Of a stretch of DNA of 64,000 nt, positions 10,799-22,330 are shown one piece after another (position 1 is the first letter of the stretch; each line of letters opens with the position of its first letter). The DNA comes from Leptobrachium leishanense (Eukaryota > Chordata > Amphibia > Anura > Megophryidae). The stretch covers positions 62,478,637 through 62,542,636 of the forward strand of contig CM019067.1 in the NCBI GenBank assembly GCA_009667805.1, in the 5' to 3' direction. The notes beneath the pieces are model-generated. The model searched no databases. It was not told the origin of the DNA and worked only from the letters and a program-made list of their open reading frames with translations. The translations under genes and the position numbers were made by a program.

Positions 10799-12570
10799 AC
10801 CCACACGCACAACCAAATATTTAAAAACAACTTATTTAGGTTTTAAATTGGTGAGTGCTTTATTCCAAAAGAAGATCATATACTTCATAAGCCTGGCAAG
10901 ACATCAATGTATTTAATCAGCCGCAGGTCCTATCCTACTTGATGCCAACCTAATGGCTGCTCTTACAAGATTAATTTTTTGCAGCCCACCCTAGGAAACG
11001 GTTTGCAGGTTCCATACTGTAAGTTCTGTTTAAAATCTTGTACTGCAGAGAGGTACAGGGGGTGCATTTCCCAGTAAACTGATTGAGCTCATACAAGCTG
11101 TCATTAGGTTGAATGACAGAGTGCTTGGTTTGGGTAACAGAATGTCTGGGAGAGTAATTGAGGGGAGATATTTAGCACCCAGAATCCTGCATGGCCTCTA
11201 TTCTCTCGCACACTTGTTGCCAATTAATTAATTAATTAAGCAACAGGTAAATTCTCAGGCTTCTGACTCCTGGAGAGAAGTGTTTAATCAGACTGCTGAG
11301 AGCAGAGCAGGAAGCAATAACACTTATAGGAAAAGCTGTGATTTTTTTTGTTTATTAGATTATGTTACCTGGAAAGTCAGGATTGCTGTATGTTTATGCT
11401 CCAGTTGAGCTAGGATTTTGTTTATAGTGTTTTCTTTTTAAATCACCTGCAATAGTGATTCAAACCAAGTGTGGTGTTTGTTTATGCTGAAATAAAAAGA
11501 ACTCTCATTTGCATAACTGTTATACCCTAGAAACAGTGTTTCTCAACTCCAGTCCTCAGGACCCACTAACAGGCCAGATTTTAAGGATCACCTTGAGAAA
11601 TGCAGATGGAATTCTCAAATCACTGAGCATCAAATTTCATATAGTACACGTCTTTTTATGGGTAAAATGGGGACTGCCTGCAACGCTTCGAGTATTGTGA
11701 GGATACAAAGATCACAATACCTCCTTATTATGCTTTCTGTAATTCTAGAACATTTAAATAGCTACATACATCCTGGCCAATGGTTGATATGCCAGTATGA
11801 GTGAAGGGCATCTTGAGCTCTCTAAAAATCAAGGGTATTCTAGTTTCCTAGGCAAAAAAAAACCAAGCCACTTCCTTGCATTGCAATCATCATATAATGA
11901 ATCAATGGCCAGAATATTATTCTCATCACCTTGTATTCCTCCCTGCCAAAAAATGTTCCACATTATGTTTCACCTGGGACAACTCTTATTGCATTTCACA
12001 AGACCATGTGACAGTCATTGAGTCCAAGCATAACTCGTTAGGTCATTGTTTCCATGTGTTTTCAACCATTTATCGTCTGCAAACCTTAAATTACTCTTAA
12101 AATCAGATTATAAGGTCGATATGGGTAGTACTATAGCAGCAAAACATCTTATCTTGAATTTCATTGTTTTTGCCTCAAGTAAACCAGGCAGGACTATTCT
12201 CATTATTCATAATATATCTCAAACCATTATGATAACATGTGCCAGGTTAGCCATTTTATTATACTTTTATTGCTGGTTATTTTTTCCAATGCTATGGAAA
12301 GTTAATGTCTAACATTATTAGCTTTATGGTGTCTTAGAGCAGCGATATTGCGATATTCGAGCATTGTGTTGTGGCATGTTGTGTGTATCGAATGAGCCTC
12401 AGGTGTACTGCAGGAATTTGCTGTGCAATGGGTGAATGAAGTGTGTGAGTAACAAGACACAGGCCAAAAGGGGTTTTATTGGAGCAGCGGCACAAAGGGG
12501 AGATGTATTATTGACCAGGACTTCAAATAGAAGCTTAAGAACTTTATACCCATTTTTTCCGGAACACTTA
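10799..12570. other. unassigned DNA with a Charlie-type MITE piece
   Basis: No recognised gene. At 11534-11650 is the first half of the CAGTG-ended Charlie-type MITE (compare 24595-24778): CAGTGTTTCTCAACTCCAG, then CACTAACAGGCCAGATTTTA. The remainder, including 11870-12330, gave small ORFs only. Confidence 0.5.
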
Positions 12571-13291
12571 GGTTATTCAGAGAGAGTCGAACTGCCTAAG
12601 TCGAATTCAGCTATTCAGAAAGCAGACATTTTGCCAAATTTGGGCCATTGCCAGTGAAATAGAGTGCTGTTCGGCAACAGTGAAATCCCCATGGAGAAGC
12701 AATGGTTAATCTATTCAGAAAACACTGAACAGCAGAGAAATGTCAGTGAAATGCCCTGATGTTCAGTGGTTTCATTCGGCAGATTTAATCATGCGAATCC
12801 CATAGGTATCAATGTAATAAATATTCCCGTTCTTTTAATCTGCAGCAAAAGTATCTTTATTAATTTTTTAGGATTTTTTTAGCCATTTTTCTGGATATTT
12901 TTTGGCAAAATTTTTTTCCGATTTGTTTTTTATATATAGTTATTTTTTTGTAACAGACCATTTTATTATTATTCACAGGACCTTTTATGTTAATTCTAGA
13001 AATTTTCGTCCAGTAGTTTTTTTGCAACAGCCGTTCGTCCACTTTTTGACTCTTTCTGGCTGCTGGTCGGCACTGTGTTCGGCGGATCATCTGCTTTTTT
13101 CGGATGCGTTTGTTTTTTTTTCCAATGGTTTTGCGGCAGATTGTCGGCTTTTTTCAGATGCATGTGGTTTTTTTTGCGGTTTTGTAGCAGTTTCTCCGTT
13201 CTAGGTGGCGGTTTTGCAGCAGATTTTCAGATTCGGTCGGTGGACTGTCCCAGCACGGGGAACGAGAGAGCACCGAAATGTCGGTGACATT
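12571..13291 (-). mobile_element. MITE family a, reverse orientation
   Basis: Reads the family interior on the minus strand, including GGGAATATTTATTACATTG and ATCTGCCGCAAAACC. Left end GGTTATTCAGAGAGAGTC; ends near GAGAGCACCGAAATGTCGG without the final terminal repeat, so the right terminus is truncated. Confidence 0.65.
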
Positions 13292-13507
13292 GTGTAAGCG
13301 CATTGACAAGGCGTATCCAAAGGCATGGATGTAGGCGAACGCATGTGCAATTTGTGAAAATCACTGGATGTGACGTGAGTGCTAATTTTTGCTGAATTTT
13401 CTTTTTTGACAGAACACCGGACTCTGCCTCCTTTCACTGTTCCAGTATTGAAGTAGTTTTCCTTGTAACAATTCACGCTTTCTGCTTCCTGTTCTCCACT
13501 TATTTAG

Positions 13508-14059
13508 TAGGCTTGTGCACCGATTTATTTTTCGGTTCGATTCGGTTCGATTTTTCGGATTTTTAAACTTTTCGATTCGGCTCGTTTCGACCGATTTCTC
13601 TTTCGATTCGGTTCGGCTCGATTAGTTTTTCGTGTACTTTTTTTTTTTCGGAATATCGACCATTTTTCGGATTTTCGTGTCACTTAGCTCGTTTTTTGTA
13701 TCGACTTTTCGTGATTTCGGAAATTTTCGTTTTTCGGAATTGTACATGTTTTCGGAATTTCGACCATTTTTCGTATTTTCGTGTCACTTAGCTCGGTTTT
13801 TGTATCGACTTTTCGTAAGTTCGGAAATTTTCGTTTTTTCGGAAAGTCTGTTCTCCTCGTTTCAAAGCAATAAATTTCGATTTGACACATTTCAAGTCCA
13901 TTCGAAAATTCCGAAAATATTTCGTTTCGGCTCGTAAAACTTTTCGGATCTGCCATTTTCGGATCTAAAAACTTTCGGAAATTTTGCCGCATCCGAAAAC
14001 ACGAATGGGGAAATTTCGTGAAAATTCCGAAACTCTGAAACCCGAAACGCACATCCCTA
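13508..14059 (+). mobile_element. hAT-like MITE (TAGGCTTGTGC...GCACATCCCTA)
   Basis: 552 bp with perfect 8-bp duplication TTATTTAG (13500-13507, 14060-14067). Interior is dominated by TTTTCGG/TTCGGAA motifs and a direct duplication of about 117 bp (CGACCATTTTTCGGATTTTC near 13665 and again near 13760). A reverse copy lies at 39742-40229. Confidence 0.85.
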
Positions 14060-14221
14060 TTATTTAGTGTACCGATCCACACCTGTGACACCTTCCTGTT
14101 TGTTGCCTGCCTCGACATTTGCTCTCCACTCGACTAATCTCCTTACCTGTTCCCTTGGATTAGCCCCCTGTGGCATCAGAGTACCAGCATACTTTGGTAT
14201 TCTATATTGTCCCACTCAGAC

Positions 14222-14405
14222 CAGTGGTCCCCATCCCTGGTCCTCAGGTTCCCCTAACAGGTTCAGGTTTGCCATATATCTAAAGCGCAGCACAGGGGAT
14301 ATGATTTGCTGCTCAGTGATTGCAGGATTCAGCCTGCATTTCCACAATGTGATCCTTAAAACCTGGCCTGTTAGTGGGTCCTGAGGAACAGGGTTGGCAA
14401 CCATT
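14222..14405 (+). mobile_element. Charlie-type MITE
   Basis: About 184 bp, CAGTGGTCCCCATCCCTGG to GGGTTGGCAACCATT; same layout as 24595-24778 in reverse. Confidence 0.7.
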
Positions 14406-14541
14406 CAAACGTCTCATGGACCAAAACTGATAAAAACTGACATTAAGGAAAACAGTGAAGCGCTCTTAGGATAAATGAAAAATCGTAGACGCTACACAAT
14501 GAATATGGAGGTTCCCCTAAAAACCTGAGAAATTACAAATT

Positions 14542-15616
14542 ACAATTGGACAGTCAATGGAGCGCCAGTACAAAGCTGGAAATACGAAAAATCATTTACA
14601 TGTCCTTCAATACTTCTTCTCAATCTTCCCAAAAGTCTCTCTTGAATGAAACCTCTCTACAAAAAAGAAGATATCATCGTGCAATATATTGATTCACCAT
14701 ATGTGGAAGATAGGTGGTATAATGATTCTACTCACATATTAATGAGCCTAACCTAGGCTCTAGGATGAATGGTATGGGTCTTCAAAGGTGTTCAGGTGCC
14801 CATGTACCCCCAATTTGGTGATTTATCTTCAACGGCTTTCCTCTGCAGTAAATCACGGAGAGAAAAAACACAATACACTCCCCTAGTGCAATATCGTTAG
14901 GATATAGTAACAGTGGATCAATTTAAATGATGCACTCACATGTGGGTGAGCCGCATTGGCTCCAAGACTTCCCATAGGAATTTAAAAGGAAATTCCGAAA
15001 ACCTTCTTTTTAAAAGAAAAAATCACATACCGGGAAGCAGCAGTAGTATATAAAATATATTTATTAATACATAAAATAAAATAGGTATTACCAGAACGCG
15101 TTTCACTCCTGCTGCTTCCCGGTATGTGATTTTTTTCTTTTAAAAAGAAGGTTTTCGGAATTTCCTTTTAAATTCCTATGCGAAGTCTTGGAGCCAATGC
15201 GGCTCACCCACATGTGAGTGCATCATTTAAATTGATCCACTGTTACTATATCCTAACGATATTGCACTAGGGGAGTGTATTGTGTTTTTTCTCTCCGTGA
15301 TTTACTGCAGAGGAAAGCCGTTGAAGATAAATCACCACATTGGGGGTACATGGGCACCTGAACACCTTTGAAGACCCATACCAGATATTCATCCTAGAGC
15401 CTAGGTTAGGCTCGTTAATATGTGAGTAGAATCATTATACCACCTATCTTCCACATATGGTGAATCAATATATTGCGCGATGATATCTTCTTTTTTGTAG
15501 AGAGGCTTCATTCAAGAGAGACTTTTGGGAAGATTGAGAAGAAGTATTGAAGGACATGTAAATGATTTTTCGTATTTCCAGCTTTGTACTGGCGCTCCAT
15601 TGACTGTCCAATTGTA
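14542..15616. repeat. long inverted repeat with PLE-like centre
   Basis: Left arm (14542-15038) and right arm (15108-15616) are reverse complements at high identity, starting ACAATTGGACAGTCAATGG and ending in its complement. The spacer of about 70 bp is AT-rich, and GAAACGCG (minus strand, near 15097) at the junction with the right arm resembles terminal segments of amphibian Penelope-like elements. The ORF traces over the arms are mirror images and not genes. Confidence 0.75.
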
Positions 15617-16589
15617 AAAACTGACATTTGCTTGGCGAAGGAATTCTCCATTAAACTCAACACTATGCAGCCGTGGTCAGTCCACAAAAAATATTTTTTT
15701 GGCATGTACATTGCAAATTATATAAGTGCAGCTTTCACAATAACTCACTACTACAAGCGAGTGCCTTTTTAATGAACAAACAACTGGTTCTGAGATGTGT
15801 TGAACAAAGAATTCCTACATTTGTTATAAAACAAGATTATGTCTCACTACAGCATCTATAAATGTATCCAGTAAAGAGAAAAAAATGTCCTTTTCATTTT
15901 TTCTTAAGGCTCTATTGAACTTTCTTACTGAAGGATTCATTTCATGAGATTCTTTTTGTATATCTGGCTATGGATTTTATCTTGATGTGTATCAGAGTAC
16001 TTTTATTTTTAAATGCATATAGCACAGCGCTCTTATATTTTATGCAGCCCTGAACAGCATGCAGTCATTCAGCACATAGTTTACAGCTCCAAGAGGTTCT
16101 GCTATATGATGATGTCGATAACGCTATATGATTGAAAATATAATTAGACAGACGTATACTGAGCGTAAGTGATGCTTCAGGACTATAATGTCACTAAATC
16201 AATATACCTGCATGTTCTATTACATATGCAGGTATGTGACATGTTTAATAATAATCTGTCTATACAGAGTGTGTGCTTTGAAACTTCAAGTTGAGATGCA
16301 GAAGCTCTGGAGGCTATAATAAGGAGTAGGATGTGGAACACCTCCCGAGGGACTGATTTAGCTGATTAGGAAGTGTATAGATATATTAAACTGCTTCTTT
16401 TTGACCAACGTATGTTTGGTGAACAAATATGAACGGGAGAAAAATGCAACCAAAATTTGCATGCAATGATTAATGTCAGCAATAAGCAGTAATGAAAACT
16501 AATATTGAAAGGTCTTAAGTGAAAGCACAAAGGACTTCTATCTTTTTTTATTTCATGAAATAATAGTTAATAATCATTTCAGTCACTTA
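15617..16589. other. unassigned AT-rich DNA
   Basis: No gene or repeat recognised. Confidence 0.3.
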
Positions 16590-16862
16590 CAGCGGGCATG
16601 CCAGCAGTGGCTGCTGGTGACATTTCAAGTTGGTGAGCGCCAGACTGAGAACCTGAATGTTTCTAATCATGAATAGGAATATGTCTTTATGGCACTACTA
16701 CCTCCAAAATATGTGGACAATCCCATATATAGGGAATAAACCTATAATTCCTATATTATAAGCCAATAATTCCTATTACAGAGGCAAATAAAATAGCCAT
16801 ACATTCAATGATAACAAGTGTAATCCAGAAACTAGCCATAAGATGTATACATAAAACAATGT
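16590..16862. repeat. interspersed repeat, inverted match to 62670-62925
   Basis: The reverse complement matches 62670-62925 over the whole length: TCTGGCGC.CACC...TTGAAATG, TATTCCTATT, ATCTTATGGCTA-like and TGGATTACACT blocks occur in the same order. Type unknown. Confidence 0.55.
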
Positions 16863-18766
16863 TCAGTATAAAAATTCTAAAAGTGATTTTATTATTAATT
16901 GCTAAATATAAAAACTAAACGTTGATGCTATCCATTTTTATTTTTAATAACTCTGAGTATACAAAATTTGAGTGTGTGAAAGAGAGAAATCCTGTTTACT
17001 ATTGCTATTCAGCACATTAAGAAAAATGGTGGATGCATTTTCTGTCATTAAGGGGTTAAGGCACACAATTAGTGAAGCAGATAAAATCTACATTCAAGCC
17101 TCAGGCAGCTTCCTTTGGTCAGATTTGTTTGACACTCAGAGCTCAATTAGCCAGCAGCAAGGGGGGAAGATAACAGCCGGGGTCCGTGATTGCCAACACT
17201 TCCCATCCAGTCCTTATCAGATTTTTGGATGCCAGTCAAAGACAAATAATCACGTAATCTTTTTTTTCCTCTGCCTAGCAACAGTTCAGGAGACAATGAC
17301 ACTGATAAAATGTGTTATGTTCCTTTAAGCAATCAGGCACATGTTAAATGATATAATAAACAACAGGAAAAATGATATAGTTTACATTTTTTTTCTGCAA
17401 AACAAATGATAGGGCACTGCCCCATCTGGCCCTGTGGAAGAGCCACCACTGCATGTCAGATAATGACAAAAAAACATTAATTACTGCAGAGTATATAAAT
17501 GTATTCTTTCTTTTTGCTGTTTTTGGCACATGTAAATATAGCTTTTGGTGTTAAAGTGAACCTTTCCCAGCCAGCTTCACTATCACTGGAGGACATGGGA
17601 TTGCATTGGTCTTAAAGATTAATGCAATATTCCTCGATGATATGTCAGAGACTGCACATATCCGGTTCCTGCAGCCAAGGGGCGCCATGCTTGTGCTTCA
17701 ATAATGGAGCTGTAAGAGGGCCACCTCACGGTGACTTATCAGTCACGCTCCAGCCTGGTGTGAGCAGAGGGTTGTCAAAAACTACTAACATATACTTAGT
17801 GAAGGAATCCCTGTAACATTAGCATAGCTTGGGCATGAGAGGTGCATTTTGATAAACAGGAAAACCTCTGAAAGGGAAGTAACTCCTTACCATTTTATCA
17901 CTCCTTTCCTAGCCTAACTCTAACTGCTGTAACCATATTATATTAGGATCAAGTCGTTACAATAATTTACATTTGTTTTGTATGCAATTTGGTTTGGTGA
18001 CTCCAAATTGCTCTTATTTGAATGGATTTCAATTTGGACTTAACCGATTACCACAAGTCTAGTATTTAGATACAATTCAATTATTTTATTAAAGTCTGAT
18101 GAGTCACTTTAAGGAGAGTTTAGAAAATCGTAACTCAAAACTGTACCCTATGTTTGTGATTTCTTCCTCCGCAGGACAAATGTAGAGTAGGTCACTGTCA
18201 AGCTTGACAGTTGGCAAGACAGCAGGAATAATAGGAAAATCTGAAAAAAAATAAGTCACCATTTGAAGAACAGCACAGGTCCGAGAAAATTTCAAATTAG
18301 CACATGATTTTATCGTTAATGAGCTTGACAGGAAAGCTCCAAGCTGTGTTCTTTTCACATGGATATCCTAACAGGGAATTGGGAAATAATTAGATTGCTA
18401 TTGAGAACACTGAGTTAGCTGCCAATAAATGAATCATATGGATTGACATGAGAAGTCAAATCAGTCAAGTCAATGCAGACGTATAGATAGATAAAAAGAT
18501 GGATGTTTTTAAAGGGACATGCATGCTTTGTCAGTATGCCTTTTGAATGAGCCAATAGTCTCATTCAGCAGGCATAAAAAGCAAATAAATATATTTTTTC
18601 ATATTTACCTGCTTTTCTTTCTTGGTGTTTTCCACGCCCACCTCAGGAGGCACTTTAAGCTAACCACTCCGTGTGTATACCTAGGAATAGATAAAAACCG
18701 TACTGAGCATGTACGACTAAGTTGCTCCTCCTCCGTCCTGCACTCTGAGCTGAGGGGAGGGCGGGG
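16863..18766. other. unassigned DNA
   Basis: No recognised gene. 17190-17330 matches 57000-57130 in reverse (TTATCAGATTTTTGGA..GCCAGTCAAAGACAAAT; TGTTATGT.CCTTTAA), an interspersed repeat of unknown class. Confidence 0.4.
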
Positions 18767-18952
18767 CTCTCAGGACCTCTGACAACAGGAAGGGGAATAA
18801 ACCAAAATGGAAGAGCGAGGTTAGAAGGGCGTGATCAGGTTTTATACAAAACTCTGGATCTGGAACAGGAGTTAACCCTTTGATGGACTCAGACAGGGAG
18901 TACATGGAAATCCAGACTAGCCACAACAGGCTCCAAGGGCTGAGGCATGACA

Positions 18953-18968
18953 GTACCTCCCTCCTTAC
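18953..18968 (-). promoter_or_regulatory. element A polypurine tract
   Basis: Minus strand GTAAGGAGGGAGGTAC immediately upstream of the 3' LTR start TGTCATGCC. This is the plus-strand primer position in LTR elements and confirms minus orientation. Confidence 0.7.
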
Positions 18969-19348
18969 AAATTGCACTCCGGGCACCTAGAGCATAGGCA
19001 TATAAGAGGAGCAGCTAGGGGGTCACCACCACCTATCAGAGTCCGAGTCAGGATCACTATAAATGTCACCATGGGCAAGATTTCAAGGTCCTCTTTGCGG
19101 ACCAATGATCCATTAGATGCCCAAACACAACCCACAAGGGGTAGGGATGTCCACAGGTGGAACGGGCATGAGAGGAGTACAGGTGATGACCCCCACAGTG
19201 ATGGGCCCTTCTCCTTGGCTGCCAACCATTGCTCATAGGCAGCAAGATCTGAATCAGGAATAACGAAGCCATCAGAGGCTATAGCAACACCTGACATCCT
19301 TATGAGAACAAGAAACGGTTCTATCAGGCAGAGCGTCAGAGTCATATA

Positions 19349-20404
19349 TTATGTTGGGTTCTGCGAATTGCTCTCCTGGACCACCTCTAGGATGCTTGGC
19401 ACAGCCACCTCCATAGGTACATGGGGTTCAGGTTCCATAAGCATGGGTTCTGCGTCAGCGGGCTCAGTTGGCAAGGTTTCTATGGACCCAGAAGGTTCTG
19501 GGGTCAAAACCTCCATGTCTTCGGCATTGGAGTCATCCTCTGTACCCTCCTCCTCCGAGGAGACATCACAAAATGCAGACCTCCTTGGTACAGGAGCTCG
19601 GCGAGGCTTGGCAGCGGCTGGAGTCTGGCGGGACCTGGCAGTGGCTGGAGACAGGCGAGACCTGGCAGCGGCTGGAGACAGGCGGGACCTGGCAGCGGCT
19701 GGAGACAGGCGGGACCTGGCAGTGGCTGGAGACAGGCGGGACCTGGCAGTGGCTGGAGACAGGCGGGAACTGGCAGCGGCTGGAGACAGGCGGGACCTGG
19801 CAGCGGCTGGAGACAGGCAGGACCTGGCAGCGGCTTGAGACAGGTGGGACCTGGCAGTGGCTGGAGACAGGTGGGACCTGGCAGCGGCTGGAGACAAGCG
19901 GGACCTGGCAGCGGCTGGAGACAGGCGGGACCTGGCAGCGGCTGGAGACAGGCGGGACCTGGCAGCGGCTGGAGACTGGCGGGACCTGGCAGCGGCTGGA
20001 GACTGGCGGGACCTGGCAGTGGCTGGAGTCTGGCGGGACCTGGCAGCGGCTGGAGTCTGGTGTGGCACAGAAGCGGCTGGAGTCTGGTGTGGCTTGGTGG
20101 GTCTGATGAGACAGAAGTCGATTTTGGGCTGTTCCGAACTGCAGTAGAAGCATAGATAGAGCCTCCTACGCCGTTCTTTCTGAGTCTCCACATAAGGTGC
20201 ATGTGCTCTGCATAGAGGTGGAGAGCTGTTGGACTCAGCAGGTTGCTGGGATGCTCTGCTCACTGGTGAAGGCCTGACAGGGCCAGATGTGGTAGGAAAT
20301 GAGTCCATTAGTTTCCACACATCCTCTACCACAAGGAGCAGCTGATAAACAATGTCATCCAGTGCACGTTTGACCCCCACGGGCCTGTTATTTGGCTCTT
20401 CCAT
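19349..20404 (-). CDS. Gag-like protein of element A (capsid-less, repeat-expanded)
   Basis: 351 aa. The chosen start is the ATG within the primer-binding site, 3 nt inside the LTR end, which parallels element B; an upstream in-frame ATG at 20557 lies in the LTR and is not preferred. Order: acidic/helical N-terminus (1-50), basic RRRR (78-81), a zinc-knuckle remnant CFYC (85-88) in which the expected His is Pro (CX2CX4PX4C), about 18 nine-residue repeats of the PAAARSRLS type, then an acidic C-terminus (EEEGTEDD). Ty3/sushi Gag normally has a capsid domain of roughly 200 residues between N-terminus and knuckle; here it is absent. RNA binding is doubtful given the lost His. The ORF is intact, but whether it is expressed is unknown. 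Confidence 0.6.
   Translation of the reverse strand: MEEPNNRPVGVKRALDDIVYQLLLVVEDVWKLMDSFPTTSGPVRPSPVSRASQQPAESNSSPPLCRAHAPYVETQKERRRRLYLCFYCSSEQPKIDFCLIRPTKPHQTPAASVPHQTPAAARSRQTPATARSRQSPAAARSRQSPAAARSRLSPAAARSRLSPAAARSRLSPAAARSHLSPATARSHLSQAAARSCLSPAAARSRLSPAAASSRLSPATARSRLSPATARSRLSPAAARSRLSPAAARSRLSPATARSRQTPAAAKPRRAPVPRRSAFCDVSSEEEGTEDDSNAEDMEVLTPEPSGSIETLPTEPADAEPMLMEPEPHVPMEVAVPSILEVVQESNSQNPT
19610..20097 (-). repeat. 27-bp tandem repeat in element A gag
   Basis: About 18 copies of a 27-bp unit (GGCTGGAGACAGGCGGGACC plus 7 bp). The unit is a multiple of three, so all frames stay open and several overlapping ORFs appear; only the minus-strand gag frame connects to recognisable sequence on both sides. 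Confidence 0.85.
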
Positions 20405-20405
20405 T
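20395..20405 (-). promoter_or_regulatory. element A self-priming primer-binding site
   Basis: Minus strand AATGGAAGAGC, 1 nt after the LTR end (20407). It is the exact complement of the predicted first 11 nt of the transcript (20918-20908). It also contains the gag ATG (20404-20402). Confidence 0.65.
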
Positions 20406-20406
20406 A

Positions 20407-21054
20407 TGTCAGCCTCGAGCCAAGAAGGCACGGCCTCTGTGTAATAATATAATCCCAAAGCGCTAGGGGTGAGCAGGCAGACAAAAAAACGGAAGCTGCA
20501 TTGGCACAATAAAGCTTTGTATTGCAGATACGGTTGAACAGCAAACAGTCTTAGCACAGTACAGGTTGTAACACAAAAACACAGGCAAGTGGATGGTGGA
20601 CCATGTAGTCTCTCTCTAGATCAACTTGAGGAGAAGCAGGAGCCTTTGGCAACAGTACCTTGATCGAAGGTCTACCTCTTAGGAGAGAGCTTGAGAGCTG
20701 GAAATCACCTTAAAAAGTCTCTAGACCCACTGGATAGTGGGCCACACAATGATAGTCCAGCAAGCAGGAACCAGGAAAACTTGTACAGGTAAGGCAAACA
20801 CAACGAGGATGAAATATACTGGTATGCACGGCAGAGCATATAAATAAAGAAACATGAAACAAGAGGGAGCTCTCAGGACCTCTGACAACAGGAAGGGGAA
20901 AAACCAAAATGGAAGAGCGAGGTTAGGAGGGCGTGATCAGGTTTTATACAAAACTCAGGATCTGGCACAAGAGTTAACCCTTTGATGGACGCAGACAAGG
21001 AGTACATGGAAATCCAGACTAGCCACAACAGGCTCCCAGGGCTGAGGCATGACA
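20407..21054 (-). repeat. element A 5' LTR
   Basis: 648 bp, TGTCAGCC to GCATGACA on the + strand, giving TG...CA termini. Its last 190 bp (20865-21054) repeat at 18767-18952 in the truncated 3' LTR. Confidence 0.8.
20908..20948 (-). promoter_or_regulatory. element A TATA box and predicted start site
   Basis: Minus strand TATAAAA (20948-20942), then GCTCTTCCATT beginning at 20918, exactly 30 bp from the first T of TATA. The same pair is present in the 3' LTR. Confidence 0.65.
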
Positions 21055-22330
21055 GACACATAATAAAGATCATGTTACTCTTTAACATTCATATAAGAAA
21101 CATATCCTGTTACTCTGTATATTCATTATATCCGCAATACATTTTAATGTTTGTCTTTTGCCATTTTCGTTGATAATATCCAAAGATAATAGCAAAATTC
21201 ACTGTTACCCAAGCAGTGTTGGATGCTCTGCAGATTACTCAGGTGAAGCTGTGGATACTCCTAAGATTACCCGGGTGAAGCTTCAGACTGGCACAATATC
21301 CGGGTAAAGTGAGAATTTTTCAGCTCTTCCAGGCTGTTATCCAAGGGCAGTTGGTTAGTCCTAAAATTACCCGGGTAAAGTCCGAGATTTTCATTTTTCT
21401 GCAGCTTTACTGAGCGGTTTTGGGTAATGTCAGGATTACCCAGGTAATCCTAAAATTAACCGCACTTCGGGCTTTAACCGTAGCATATATATAAAGTGTA
21501 TTATTGCAGAAGCCATTTGCACATCACAGCGATTCAAAGAACATTTTATTGCTCTGATGTGCAAATGGCTGCTGCAATAATGCACTTAATCATTGCGTGG
21601 ACGCTTTTTATCTCACTTTTTGTCCTCCACCACAACATTATGTATATATACATATATATATATGACAGGATTCACACACTGCACAACTATACTGTAAGTA
21701 CAAGTACATCTTGTTTTGAAAGTACCCATTTCACAGGGCCTTTTTTCAATGACCTGTATAATGGAAAAAGCTGAGGTATTAAATTTTAAAGTTTCCCTCT
21801 CTCCCACGTAACCAGCAGCATGTCATAGATGAGAGGACCACAGAGAGCAGAGAGACTTTCTGCGGGGGAAGCCACCCGCTCAGTCACTTACTATAATGAA
21901 CGCAGCCAGTATGTCATTATGTTATCCATTTTTATTTTAAATTATAAAACAATACTGAAACAGATCTCAGTACCCCGACAGGGTCACATCTGCCAATACC
22001 GCTTCCTTGCTGGACCCCCGAGTTCTCATGACTCTTGTGCCTTTCTCCTGGTCCTTAGCCTCAGCTTAACGACGGGTACATGTAGAGAGCCTTGCTAGCG
22101 TCCCCCAGAAATAAGCTGTGGCTGTATATCTGGAACAGCGAACAGAATATAGCTGCTACCCAAACCATGAGTCGTGACTGCATGTCGGGTCAGAATAGAA
22201 CTGTTTAATCAGGGACAGACACGCATATATTTATACGATCACACATGGGTTATTTACTTATACAAAACCTCCCCTAGAAACTGTTGGGAGACCCAATTAG
22301 ACTGAGACAGATAATTGGAGAGATAAATAA
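21055..22330. other. unassigned DNA with a hairpin
   Basis: No gene. 21190-21450 holds five loosely spaced ATTACCCGGGTAAAG-like motifs. 21496-21588 is a hairpin (TTATTGCAGAAGCCATTTGC with its complement GCAAATGGCTGCTGCAATAA). The rest is unrecognised. Confidence 0.4.

Larger units (their letters stand above)
18767..21054 (-). mobile_element. gag-only LTR retrotransposon, element A
   Basis: Minus-strand element: 5' LTR 20407-21054, internal region 18953-20406, and a 3' LTR truncated to 18767-18952. The internal region holds one gag-type ORF and a polypurine tract next to the 3' LTR, with no room or trace for protease, RT, RNase H or integrase. It is non-autonomous. No duplication can be scored because the left end is lost. 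Confidence 0.8.

Noticed and set aside
19302..20155. + strand ORFs over the 27-bp array
   Set aside because: Same effect of a repeat unit divisible by three; they lack any recognisable flanking domain.
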